From the NCBI GenBank assembly GCA_963740555.1, contig CAVUES010000003.1, positions 186,001-250,000 on the forward strand: a DNA stretch of 64,000 bases. Direction: 5' to 3'. The first letter of the stretch is position 1; each line of letters starts with the position of its first letter. Positions 8,973 to 16,940 of this stretch are shown here, piece after piece. The notes below the pieces were generated by a model. The model did not search any database and was not told the origin of the DNA. It saw only the letters and a list, made by a program, of their open reading frames with translations. This DNA comes from Mayfieldus sp963740555 (GTDB taxonomy: Bacteria > Actinomycetota > Thermoleophilia > Solirubrobacterales > 70-9). The position numbers and the translations under genes were made by a program.

Positions 8973-9021
8973 AATTAGGGGCGAGCTTAGAGGGAAGCGC
9001 AACCGGCCCGCCGGCATGCGA

Positions 9022-9027
9022 TAGGTT
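9022..9027 (+). promoter_or_regulatory. -10-like box before the subtilase gene
   Basis: TAGGTT ends 9 nt before the GTG at 9037 and 15 nt before the ATG at 9043. No ribosome site precedes the GTG, so a leaderless start at 9037 is the simplest reading. Confidence 0.45.
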
Positions 9028-9036
9028 TGGCACCTC

Positions 9037-12000
9037 GTGGGCATGGGCAAGGAGAGGGTCCGCCAGGGACGGCGGATGGCACGCATAACCGTTCTCGTGG
9101 CGATCGCTGTGTCGCTGGCGGTCGCGGGAGTCGCTTTGGCGGCGTTCCCGCAGGACCCGCCGAACGATCCCGACTACGCGCCGGCGGAGGCCCCGCCCGC
9201 TGCAACCACCTGCCTGACCAAGCCCGGCGACGACGAGCAGCACTACCTCTACTCGAAGATCCCCCAGTGCACGCCGAACGCCCAGGACCCGGAGGGTTCG
9301 GCGGGCATGTTCGTCGACAAGACCTGGCACGACTTCACGACCGGCAACGGAGCAATGGTCGCCTACGTCGAGGGCGGCATCAACTGGCACGACAGCGACG
9401 CGCCCGAGCTGGCCAACCGGGTCTTCCTCAACAGAGGTGAGCTGCCGGCGCCGACGACGCCGGCGCAGGGCCAGCAGGCCTGCCCGGGGCAGCTGTGCGC
9501 GGCCGACTACTCCGACACCCCGGAAACAAACGGCAACGGGATCGTCGACCCCGAGGACATCATCGTCCGCTTCTCCAACGGCCGCGACGACGATCACAAC
9601 GGTTACACCGACGACATCTCCGGCTGGGACTTCTACAACGACCAGAACGACCCCGCGACCCTCGACTCCACCTATGACCACGCGAACGGGCAGATGAGGC
9701 AGGCCGCCGCGCAGACCAACAACGGGCTGCGGGGGGCCGGGATCTGCCCCGACTGCCGCATTCTTCCCGTCAAGGCCGGCGCCGAGGCCCTCGACCGCAC
9801 CGACGACCTCGCGCAGGCCTGGCTCTACGCGACCGACATGCACGCCGACGTGATCGTCTCGACCACCGCCGACCTCGGCTATTCGAGCTTCATGAGCCAG
9901 GCCGTCGACTACGCCTGGAACCACGGCACCGCGATGGTCGAGTCCTCGAACGACTTCGACTCCACCGACCACCAGGGCGGCATGTTCCACCAGCACGTGC
10001 TGCCCGGGAACGGGATGGTCGCCAACACGCACGGGATGGACTTCATCCCTGGCACGACCGCGGTTCAGAACGCGAGCACCACCACTTACCGGGCCCGCTC
10101 CACCTACACCTCCTGGGGCACCCACAACATGTTCACCGTCGCCACCGAGGGCGGCACGACCTCCGAATCGACGCCGACCGTCGGCGGGGTGCTGGCGCTG
10201 GTTCTGGCCGAAGGCAAGCAGGCCGCGGGCCAGCACAGGATCTCGCGCCCGCTTTCGCCCGACGAGGCGATCCAGGTACTGCGCGCGACCTCATCCGACG
10301 TGGCGGCGCCGGTCAACGCGCCGGTCAACTGGCCCGCCAAGCCGGGCTTCGACCTTCAGTACGGCTACGGGCGCCCCAACGTCTACAAGGCGGCGCAAGC
10401 AGTCTCGCAGGGCAACATCCCGCCCGAGGCCTGGATCGAGAAGCCGAACTGGTACGCGCTCTTCGACCCGACCCGGCGCCGCAAGGTCGCGATCACCGGT
10501 CACGTCGCCGATCCCCGCTCCTCGAGCGCGCGCTGGAGCGTCCAGTTCGCCCCCGGGGCGGAGCCCAGCGACTCCGACTTCATCACCGCGGGCCAGGGCC
10601 GGCTGAGCGGACCCCGGCACGCGCTCAACGGCAGGCTGGGGACGATCAACCTGCGGCGGATCCCGGCCTCGTTCTGGAACAAGGCCTACACCCTTTCCCA
10701 GGACAAGGAGCTTTCGACCAGCGAGGACTACACGGTGACGATCCGCCTGCGGGTCTTCGACGCCAAGGGCCGCATGGGCGAGGAGCGCCGCTCGATCGCC
10801 GTCCACCACGATCCCAGCCTGCGGCCCGGCTTCCCGCGCCGGATCGGCCCCGGCGGCGAGAGCCAGCCGGTGTTCGCCGATTTGCGAGGGACCGGCAAGG
10901 AGGCGATCATCTTCGGCGACTCCGATGGTCGCGTGCACGCGCTGAACGGCCACGGCAGGGAGCTGCCGGGCTTCCCCGTCTACACCAACCGCACCCGGGT
11001 CACCAAGAGCCATCGGGGGGTCAACCCCGGCCACGAGCCATTGTTCACGAACCTCGCGGTCGGCGACCTCGACCACGACGGAAAGCAGTGGATCGTCGGC
11101 ACCAGCAGCAGCGGCCGCGTCTACGTCTGGGACTCGCACGGCCACCGCCGCCCGGGCTGGCCGAAGGCGCTCGACACCGGGGTCTCGAAGCCGGCCATCC
11201 CGCGACCGGCGTCGCCCTTCACCAGGCTGCCGATCATGGGAGCGAGCGCGCCGCCGGTGCTCGCCGACCTCAACGGCGACGGCAAGCTGGAGATCGTGCA
11301 GGCCGGCTGGGACGGGCGCCTACACGCGTGGCGCCCGAACGGGCAGAACCTGCCCGGCTGGCCGGTAGAGGTGACGCTGCCGCCCGGCACAAATCCGCCG
11401 GCGGGAAACGTGCTCGTCAACGACCACAAGCTCGACCTGCCGCCGGCCCTGGCGCAGCTCGACAACGACCCTCAGCCCGAACTCGTGCAGCGGACCCAGT
11501 ACTCGTTCACACCGGGCTCCGGCCTGCAGGTCCCCAACGGCGGCCGCACCAACGTCGTCGCCTACAACAGCGACGGCAGCCGGGTGCCCAACTGGCTGAT
11601 CTCCTCCACGGCGCTCGCCTTCTACTACGGCTCCGCGCAGGAGTTCATAACCGAGGGAGTCAGCGACCCGGTGACCGCGGACCTGACCGGCGACGGCAAG
11701 TCGGAGATCGCCTTCGCACCCGGGATCTTCAGCCCCACCGAGGTGCATAACCCGGACGGGACGCTTCGGACCGTCTACGGCCCCAATCCTCTGATCTCGT
11801 TCGCAGGCGCGGTCGGCAGCCTGGCCGCGATCCAGCAGACGCTGCAGGGCAACCTTCCCACCGACATCCCGGTCAACTTCACGACCTCGGGCGCCTTCGG
11901 CAACTTCGGCGGCGGCCTCTCCTACGCGGAGCCGGGCAGCGGAGCCGCAAGCGTCGCCGGCGCGCTGCTGCTCTCCGGCAGCGGGCTTCCGCTCAACAGC

Positions 12001-12657
12001 TTCGCCCGCTCCTTCGGCGCCTCCAGCGGCGCTCCCACAGCCGGCTTCCCGACCAGGATCCAGGGCCTCGACTTCCTCGGCGCGCCGGCGATCGCCGACG
12101 TCAGCGGCGACGGCCAGCCCGACCTGCTGATCGGCGGTGACAGCTCCGCCCTGCACGCCTTCAACGCCAGCGGCGGCATGGTCAGCGGCTTCCCCAAGTT
12201 CACGACCGGCTGGGAGGTCTTCGGTCCGACGGTCGGCGACCTCGATGGCGACGGGCGAAACGAGGTCGCGATCACGACCCGCGAGGGCTACGTCGAGGTC
12301 TGGAACACGCCAGGCCGGGCGAGCTCCAACCAGTGGTGGAGCTCGCGCCACGACCAGCACAACAGTGGCGAGTACGGGCTCGACGCGCAGTCGCCCGGGG
12401 TCGCCCGCGACGCCCGCATCCGCAATGGCGAGTTGCGCTTCAACGCCCCCGGCGATGACTGGTACGTGGGCAAGGTGGCCCGTTACACGGTCCAGTTCCA
12501 GCACCGCAACGGGAGCGTCGACACCAAGAGCGTGAACCCCAGTGGCGCCGCGGGGACCACCGAGTCGATCGGGATGGAGCCGAACACGAAGGCGGTCCGG
12601 GTGCGGGCGGTCGACGACGCGGGCAACCGCGGCGGCTGGGTCTCGGCGCGCCGCTGA
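9037..12657 (+). CDS. Secreted subtilisin-like (S8) serine protease with FG-GAP/VCBS-type repeat region
   Basis: A 1206-aa exported protein. Residues 14-36 form a signal peptide. The S8 domain covers about 105-460: His215 in YDHANGQ, oxyanion Asn305 in VESSNDF and Ser376 in GTTSESTP align with the H, N and S of subtilases. The position of the catalytic Asp is a Glu (Glu112 in AYVEGGINWH), which is unusual. An insert (about 165-200) is rich in Asp/Asn/Gly and could bind calcium. From about 590 to 1110 come repeated blades with DLDHDGK, DLNGDGK, DVSGDGQ and DLDGDGR loops, typical of FG-GAP/VCBS beta-propellers. A fibronectin-like C-terminal piece follows. Probably cell-surface or extracellular; substrate unknown. 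Confidence 0.88.
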   Translation: MGMGKERVRQGRRMARITVLVAIAVSLAVAGVALAAFPQDPPNDPDYAPAEAPPAATTCLTKPGDDEQHYLYSKIPQCTPNAQDPEGSAGMFVDKTWHDFTTGNGAMVAYVEGGINWHDSDAPELANRVFLNRGELPAPTTPAQGQQACPGQLCAADYSDTPETNGNGIVDPEDIIVRFSNGRDDDHNGYTDDISGWDFYNDQNDPATLDSTYDHANGQMRQAAAQTNNGLRGAGICPDCRILPVKAGAEALDRTDDLAQAWLYATDMHADVIVSTTADLGYSSFMSQAVDYAWNHGTAMVESSNDFDSTDHQGGMFHQHVLPGNGMVANTHGMDFIPGTTAVQNASTTTYRARSTYTSWGTHNMFTVATEGGTTSESTPTVGGVLALVLAEGKQAAGQHRISRPLSPDEAIQVLRATSSDVAAPVNAPVNWPAKPGFDLQYGYGRPNVYKAAQAVSQGNIPPEAWIEKPNWYALFDPTRRRKVAITGHVADPRSSSARWSVQFAPGAEPSDSDFITAGQGRLSGPRHALNGRLGTINLRRIPASFWNKAYTLSQDKELSTSEDYTVTIRLRVFDAKGRMGEERRSIAVHHDPSLRPGFPRRIGPGGESQPVFADLRGTGKEAIIFGDSDGRVHALNGHGRELPGFPVYTNRTRVTKSHRGVNPGHEPLFTNLAVGDLDHDGKQWIVGTSSSGRVYVWDSHGHRRPGWPKALDTGVSKPAIPRPASPFTRLPIMGASAPPVLADLNGDGKLEIVQAGWDGRLHAWRPNGQNLPGWPVEVTLPPGTNPPAGNVLVNDHKLDLPPALAQLDNDPQPELVQRTQYSFTPGSGLQVPNGGRTNVVAYNSDGSRVPNWLISSTALAFYYGSAQEFITEGVSDPVTADLTGDGKSEIAFAPGIFSPTEVHNPDGTLRTVYGPNPLISFAGAVGSLAAIQQTLQGNLPTDIPVNFTTSGAFGNFGGGLSYAEPGSGAASVAGALLLSGSGLPLNSFARSFGASSGAPTAGFPTRIQGLDFLGAPAIADVSGDGQPDLLIGGDSSALHAFNASGGMVSGFPKFTTGWEVFGPTVGDLDGDGRNEVAITTREGYVEVWNTPGRASSNQWWSSRHDQHNSGEYGLDAQSPGVARDARIRNGELRFNAPGDDWYVGKVARYTVQFQHRNGSVDTKSVNPSGAAGTTESIGMEPNTKAVRVRAVDDAGNRGGWVSARR

Positions 12658-12664
12658 CCGGCCC

Positions 12665-12694
12665 CTCGATCGCCTGCAGGCGAAGCGGATCGAG
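12665..12694 (+). terminator. Hairpin after the subtilase gene
   Basis: CTCGATC (12665-12671) pairs with GATCGAG (12688-12694), and the interior holds a perfect 14-bp palindrome (TCGCCTGCAGGCGA, 12670-12683). It begins 7 bp after the stop codon. There is no T-run, as is common for terminators in high-GC actinobacteria. Confidence 0.5.
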
Positions 12695-12704
12695 CAGAGG
12701 CGAG

Positions 12705-12710
12705 TAGGCT
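12705..12710 (+). promoter_or_regulatory. -10 box, leaderless start of the 95-aa membrane protein
   Basis: TAGGCT, seven bases, then GTG at 12718. No Shine-Dalgarno sequence is present. Confidence 0.45.
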
Positions 12711-12717
12711 GGGGGTC

Positions 12718-13005
12718 GTGGAGATGTTTTCGATCGCCTTGCTGCCGCTGGTTGGCAGTACCGTTGCGATTCTGCTGATTCGGTCTTTACGGCGACTCGC
12801 GCCCGAGAGGCCGGACGAGGGCCCCGAAGGCGGCGGCGATAACGGCGGCTCCGGCCCTTCGGGCCCGCCGGGACCGACGATCATCCCCGAACCGCCACTC
12901 GGAGAGATTCGCGCGACCAGCACCCGCCGCAGGCATCGCATCGAGCCTGTGGCCGTAGATGCGCCGGCGACACCGGTCGGAGCCGGGCCGGCGAACCGGT
13001 CTTAG
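12718..13005 (+). CDS. Small single-pass membrane protein with Pro/Gly-rich tail
   Basis: A 95-aa protein. Residues 3-22 (FSIALLPLVGSTVAILLI) form one transmembrane helix, followed by an Arg-rich stop-transfer stretch and a Pro/Gly/Glu-rich tail likely in the cytoplasm. No family is recognised. The GTG start is supported by the TAGGCT box 7 nt upstream. Its TAG stop overlaps the stop of the convergent DDN-type gene by 4 bp (13002-13005). Confidence 0.6.
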   Translation: MEMFSIALLPLVGSTVAILLIRSLRRLAPERPDEGPEGGGDNGGSGPSGPPGPTIIPEPPLGEIRATSTRRRHRIEPVAVDAPATPVGAGPANRS

Positions 13006-13367
13006 GCGCGAGGCTCGATCCGCACCCGCACCAGCGCATCGCGGCCGGCCTCCCGAGTGGCGATGGCGTGACCGTGCAGCTCCCGGCCTCGAATCACAAG
13101 GCGAACCGGCCCTCCTTTCCCCGTCAGATTGCGCCACCAGACCTTGCGGTCGGGCCAGCCGACCGCGATCGTCACCTCGTCGCCCTTGTCCCGGTAGAGG
13201 ACGGGGATCGTGTGGGGGCGCCCGCTCTTGCGACCTGTGTAGGTGATGAGCGCGAGGCGACCGCTGGCAAGTCCATGAAGGGGCGACCCCAGGACCATCC
13301 GCAGCACGGGGTTCACCGTCCGGTTCATTGTCAGGAACGGAACCCGCCCTTGCATCCCCTCGATCAT
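13002..13367 (-). CDS. DDN-type nitroreductase-family protein (deazaflavin F420-dependent type)
   Basis: A 121-aa protein with the split-barrel pattern of the deazaflavin-dependent nitroreductase (DDN) family: LALITYTGRKSGRPHTIPVLYRDKGDEV followed by GWPDRKVWWRNL and GKGGPVRL. Members of this family usually use reduced F420 to reduce quinones or nitro compounds, and some bind other flavins or haem. Together with the LLM gene at 26880 it suggests this organism makes F420. The start may be 13367 or the ATG at 13328. Confidence 0.83.
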   Translation of the reverse strand: MIEGMQGRVPFLTMNRTVNPVLRMVLGSPLHGLASGRLALITYTGRKSGRPHTIPVLYRDKGDEVTIAVGWPDRKVWWRNLTGKGGPVRLVIRGRELHGHAIATREAGRDALVRVRIEPRA

Positions 13368-13440
13368 CGCACGCGCATGACGACCGGCGCCGCCGGCACC
13401 GGAGCGGCTCCGGCGGCCCGAAACCGCGGCCTGTCCTCGG

Positions 13441-14343
13441 TCAGCGCCTCGTGAGGCCGTCGACGGCCCGGGTGAACGCGCGGCGCCGCTGGAAGAGGAA
13501 CGCGTGAGCCCCGGGAAAGACGACGAACGTGGATCGCGGGATCCGAGCGGCGATCCGCCTCAGATTCACGGGCGGCACGACGGGATCGCCGGCGCCCCCC
13601 GCCGCCAGGGTCGGTGCGCCGATGCCGGCGAGCTGCCGGTAGTTCCGATTGCTTCGCAGCCAGGGATCCTCGGCGGCCACCTGGGTCCTGGTGGTCGCCG
13701 CGGGGACGTGAAAGTCGTCGGGGATCTCGCCGGTCCGGCTCGCGCGCACGAGACGGCGCAGGAACCGCCGGCCCTCCGGCTGGCGATCGGGCGGGTAAAG
13801 CTCGGTCAGGATCTCCCTGTCCGACGGGTTGGGCTCGCTGTCGATGGCCTGGGCCTGGCGCGAGCCGAGCACGGTCCGGTCACCTCCGGGATTGGTACCG
13901 GCCAGGATCAGATGGGAGACCTGACCCGGTTGGTCGATGGCCAAGCGCTGGGCGACGAAGCCGCCCATCGACCAGCCCAGGACATCGGCCTTAGGCACGC
14001 CTACCGCATTCATCAGGCCGGCGGTGGCGGTCGCGAGCGAGTCGAAGGAGTCTCCGTGCCAGGGTCCCGACATCCCAAGCCCGGGATAGTCGAACAGGAT
14101 CAGCCGGTGGCCTGCGGCCAGCAGTCGAAGCAGCGCCGGATCCCATTCGGCCATCGTCGAGCCCGTTCCCATCAGCATCACCAGCGGCGGCCCTTGACCG
14201 CGCTCATACCAGGCGATCCTGGTGTTCGCCACACGGGCGATGCGAACCTGAGCCTCGAACCCCTGGCGCGGATGGGAGGAGCTGTGGCCACAGCCGCAGG
14301 CGAGCGCCGCCAGGCCCAGACAGATCCCCAGACGGATTCGCAT
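13441..14343 (-). CDS. Alpha/beta hydrolase, probable lipoprotein
   Basis: A 300-aa protein. The N-terminus MRIRLGICLGLAALACGC looks like a lipoprotein signal with Cys16 as the acylation site, although the -3 residue is Ala and not Leu. The rest is an alpha/beta hydrolase: oxyanion region LMGTGST, nucleophile elbow GWSMGG, acid region GGAGDPVVP and terminal His in GAHAF. It probably hydrolyses an ester or similar bond outside the membrane. The frame is open up to 14544, but the ATG at 14343 is fixed by the signal peptide and a TAGGCT box 8 nt upstream. Confidence 0.85.
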   Translation of the reverse strand: MRIRLGICLGLAALACGCGHSSSHPRQGFEAQVRIARVANTRIAWYERGQGPPLVMLMGTGSTMAEWDPALLRLLAAGHRLILFDYPGLGMSGPWHGDSFDSLATATAGLMNAVGVPKADVLGWSMGGFVAQRLAIDQPGQVSHLILAGTNPGGDRTVLGSRQAQAIDSEPNPSDREILTELYPPDRQPEGRRFLRRLVRASRTGEIPDDFHVPAATTRTQVAAEDPWLRSNRNYRQLAGIGAPTLAAGGAGDPVVPPVNLRRIAARIPRSTFVVFPGAHAFLFQRRRAFTRAVDGLTRR

Positions 14344-14351
14344 TCGGCGAC

Positions 14352-14357
14352 AGCCTA
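14352..14357 (-). promoter_or_regulatory. -10 box, leaderless start of lipoprotein hydrolase
   Basis: TAGGCT on the minus strand, eight bases before the ATG at 14343; no ribosome site. Confidence 0.45.
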
Positions 14358-14434
14358 GGCTCACGTCCAGCGGGATATCGAGGACCCGGCAGGGAGCCCT
14401 GCGAGATGCTCTCCGAAACTCGGCGGAAACCGGG

Positions 14435-14581
14435 TCAGCGGCGCCGATTCTCGAACCAGCTGACGATCCGAGGCCAGAATCGCACCAGAACGAACGCCGC
14501 CACGACGGCGACGATGACCACCAGACCAGCTCCGTGCGCGGCATGACGGATGAGGAAGCCGCGCCCGGCGGCCAGCTCCAT
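14435..14581 (-). CDS. 48-aa single-pass membrane protein coupled to thrC
   Basis: A 48-aa reading frame whose ATG shares a base with the thrC stop (TGATG at 14579-14583), so it is probably translated by termination-reinitiation. Residues about 18-38 (GAGLVVIVAVVAAFVLVRFW) form a transmembrane helix, followed by a basic end (ENRRR). No known family is recognised. It is the last gene of the lysA-hom-thrC unit, and a role in that pathway is only suggested by position. Confidence 0.55.
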   Translation of the reverse strand: MELAAGRGFLIRHAAHGAGLVVIVAVVAAFVLVRFWPRIVSWFENRRR

Positions 14582-15615
14582 CAGTCGAACACCGCGTGCT
14601 CGACCGCAGCGACGTCGTTGGCGCAGCCGACCACCGCGGGCGCCTTGCCGAGCGCCGTGTCGGGGTCCTTGAGCCCGTGGCCGGTGAGTACGCAGACGAC
14701 CGACTCGGGTGGGCTGCCGCCTTCGGGCGCCGGCAGGCCGTGGGCGAGGATGCCGGCGACCGATGCGGCCGAGGCGGGCTCGCAGAAGACACCCTCGGTG
14801 GAGGCGATCCAGCTGTAGGCGTCGAGGATCTGGTCGTCGGAGACGGCGGCGATCCGCCCCCGCGAGGCGGTCACGGCGTTCATCGCCTCCTCCCAGCGGG
14901 CCGGGTTGCCGATCCTGATCGCCGAGGCGACGGTCTCGGGGTTCTCGATCGGGTGCCCGTGGACCAGCGGTGCCGCGCCCTCGGCCTGAAATCCGTAGAG
15001 CACCGGCGACGCACCGCCCTCTTGAAAGCCGGCCCAGTAAGCGGTCACGTTGCCGGCGTTGCCGACCGGGATCGCCAGCGCGTCCGGCGCCTCGCCGAGC
15101 TCGTCGACGACCTCGTAGGCGGCGGTCTTCTGGCCCTCGATGCGGTAGGGGTTGACCGAGTTGACGAGCTCGATCGGGTGGCGGTCGGCGAGCTCGCGGA
15201 CGATCCGCAGCGCGTCGTCGAAGTTGCCCTCCAGCGCGATCACCCGGGCGCCGTGAATCAACGCCTGGGCGAGCTTGCCGATCGCGATCTTGCCCTCCGG
15301 CACGATCACCGCCCCGCGCATGCCGGCCCGTGCCGCGTAGGCCGCGGCGCTCGCGGCGGTATTGCCAGTCGAGGCGCAGATCACAGCCTCCGCCCCGCTG
15401 CCCTTGGCGCGCGACACCGCCACCGTCATCCCCCGATCCTTGAAGCTCCCGGTCGGGTTGGTGCCCTCGAACTTCAGCCACGCCTTGGCGCCGATCCGCT
15501 CCGAAAGCCGCGGCGCCTCGATCAACGGCGTCGAGCCCTCGTTCAGCGTCACGACGGGATCGTCCGGCTCCAGCGACAGGCGGTCGCGGTAGCGCTCGAT
15601 CAGCGGGACGGGCAT
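14581..15615 (-). CDS. thrC: Threonine synthase
   Basis: A 344-aa fold-type II PLP enzyme that converts O-phosphohomoserine to threonine. NEGSTPLIEAPRL and the PLP lysine Lys59 in NPTGSFKDRG, then CASTGNTAASAAAYAARAG and IPVGNAGNVTAYW (phosphate-binding loop of PLP), identify it. The length matches short bacterial ThrC forms. The ATG at 15615 lies 19 nt after the hom stop; upstream in-frame codons overlap hom and are not conserved. Same strand and direction as lysA and hom. Confidence 0.94.
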   Translation of the reverse strand: MPVPLIERYRDRLSLEPDDPVVTLNEGSTPLIEAPRLSERIGAKAWLKFEGTNPTGSFKDRGMTVAVSRAKGSGAEAVICASTGNTAASAAAYAARAGMRGAVIVPEGKIAIGKLAQALIHGARVIALEGNFDDALRIVRELADRHPIELVNSVNPYRIEGQKTAAYEVVDELGEAPDALAIPVGNAGNVTAYWAGFQEGGASPVLYGFQAEGAAPLVHGHPIENPETVASAIRIGNPARWEEAMNAVTASRGRIAAVSDDQILDAYSWIASTEGVFCEPASAASVAGILAHGLPAPEGGSPPESVVCVLTGHGLKDPDTALGKAPAVVGCANDVAAVEHAVFD

Positions 15616-15634
15616 CAGCGGGGTCGAGGAGCGA

Positions 15635-16858
15635 TCAGGCGAACTCCTCCTCGATGACTCTGATCGAGCGGGGAGGCGCGCGAAGGAAGTCGAGGGGGCC
15701 GATCTCGTCGACCGCGGCGAAGAAGTTCGACTCAAGGCATTCGTGCATCACCATCACCAGGCGGGCGTCGTTCCCCATCCCGCGCTGGTTCACGCTCTTC
15801 ACCGAGACGCCGTGGTCGCCCAGCACCTTGGCCACCTGCGCAAGCACCCCCGGCCGATCGGCGACCTCGAGGTGCAGGTAGAAGGCCGACTCCACGTCGC
15901 GCACGATCTCCAGCCGCTCGCGCACCTGGTGCACCGGCGCCTCGCCGGCGATGATCGAGACGACGTCGCCGAGCACCGCCGATGCGGTCTCGACGCCACC
16001 GGCGCCCGGCCCCGACATCGTCACCTCGGTGATCGCCGGAGCCTCGACCATCACCGCGTTGAACGGGCCCTCGATCGGAGCCAATGGGTGTCCGTGATAC
16101 AGGAAGCAGGGGAAGACCCGCACGCTTATCCCGCCGTCGCGCCGCTCCGCGACCCCGAGCAGCTTCAGCGACAGGCCGAGCTCCTTCGCGTAGGCGAGGT
16201 CGTCGGGCTGCACGGTCTCGATCCCGTCGTAGTCGACCTCCTCCAGGGTCACCGGAGTGTGGAAGGCCAGCCGGGCGAGGATCGCCATCTTCGCCGCCGC
16301 GTCGGCGCCGTTCACGTCCTCGGTCGGGTCGGCCTCGGCGTAGCCGAGCTCCTGCGCGCGCCCGAGCACGTCGTCGTAAGCGGCCCCGGTGGCGGCCATC
16401 TCGCTGAGGATGAAGTTGGTAGTCCCGTTGACGATCCCGAACACTTTCTCGATCTCGGTGGCGCCGAAGCTCTCCTGGATCACGCGGATGACCGGGATAA
16501 CGCCCGCCACCGCTGCCTCGAAGCGCAGCTGCACGCCGGCCTTGCGCGCCACTTCGAACAGCTCGTCGCCGTGCTGGGCGAGAAGCTGCTTGTTCGCGGT
16601 CACCACCGGCTTGCCGCCACGCAGAGCCTCGAGCACGTAGTCGCGGGCGGGGTCGGTGCCGCCCATCAGCTCAACCACCAGGTCCGAGCTCTCGATGATC
16701 TGCTCCGCCTGGCCGTCGGATCGGGTCAACACGCCGCCGATCTCGGGCCGTCGGCCGGTGGACTCCTCGACCGCGCCGGCTCGCTGCTCGATCAGCTCCG
16801 CGAAGGCGCCGCCCACGGTGCCTCGACCAAGCAATCCAATGCGTACCGGTTGGCTCAT
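15635..16858 (-). CDS. hom: Homoserine dehydrogenase with ACT domain
   Basis: A 407-aa enzyme reducing aspartate semialdehyde to homoserine with NAD(P)H. The Rossmann motif GLLGRGTVGG is at the N-terminus. VNGTTNFIL and the signature EADPTEDVNGADAAAKM form the catalytic region. The C-terminal ACT domain (about 325-400, FYLHLEVADRPGVLAQVAKVL) is the usual site of threonine feedback inhibition. It follows lysA after 82 bp, a gap containing a heptamer repeat array, and precedes thrC by 19 nt. Confidence 0.95.
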   Translation of the reverse strand: MSQPVRIGLLGRGTVGGAFAELIEQRAGAVEESTGRRPEIGGVLTRSDGQAEQIIESSDLVVELMGGTDPARDYVLEALRGGKPVVTANKQLLAQHGDELFEVARKAGVQLRFEAAVAGVIPVIRVIQESFGATEIEKVFGIVNGTTNFILSEMAATGAAYDDVLGRAQELGYAEADPTEDVNGADAAAKMAILARLAFHTPVTLEEVDYDGIETVQPDDLAYAKELGLSLKLLGVAERRDGGISVRVFPCFLYHGHPLAPIEGPFNAVMVEAPAITEVTMSGPGAGGVETASAVLGDVVSIIAGEAPVHQVRERLEIVRDVESAFYLHLEVADRPGVLAQVAKVLGDHGVSVKSVNQRGMGNDARLVMVMHECLESNFFAAVDEIGPLDFLRAPPRSIRVIEEEFA

Positions 16859-16912
16859 CGATTCAACCCCGACCCCTTAGCTTCGACGCCCCACCTTAAG
16901 AGCCCTACCCTC

Positions 16913-16933
16913 GAACAACGAGCAACGAGCAAC
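16913..16933. repeat. Heptamer array, three copies of GARCAAC
   Basis: Three tandem 7-mers (GAACAAC, GAGCAAC, GAGCAAC) in the 82-bp gap between lysA and hom. A 24-base stretch from here, starting one base earlier, recurs exactly in reverse orientation at 45088-45118, and a related (GAGGAAC) array lies at 42397-42469. Confidence 0.7.
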
Positions 16934-16940
16934 GACGTGC

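Noticed and set aside
16913..16933. Heptamer arrays considered as CRISPR
   Set aside because: The units are 7 bp with no spacers, and no cas genes are in the window.
16859..16940. Lysine or threonine riboswitch/attenuator before hom
   Set aside because: The 82-bp gap has no leader peptide, T-box or lysine-riboswitch features, only a heptamer array.
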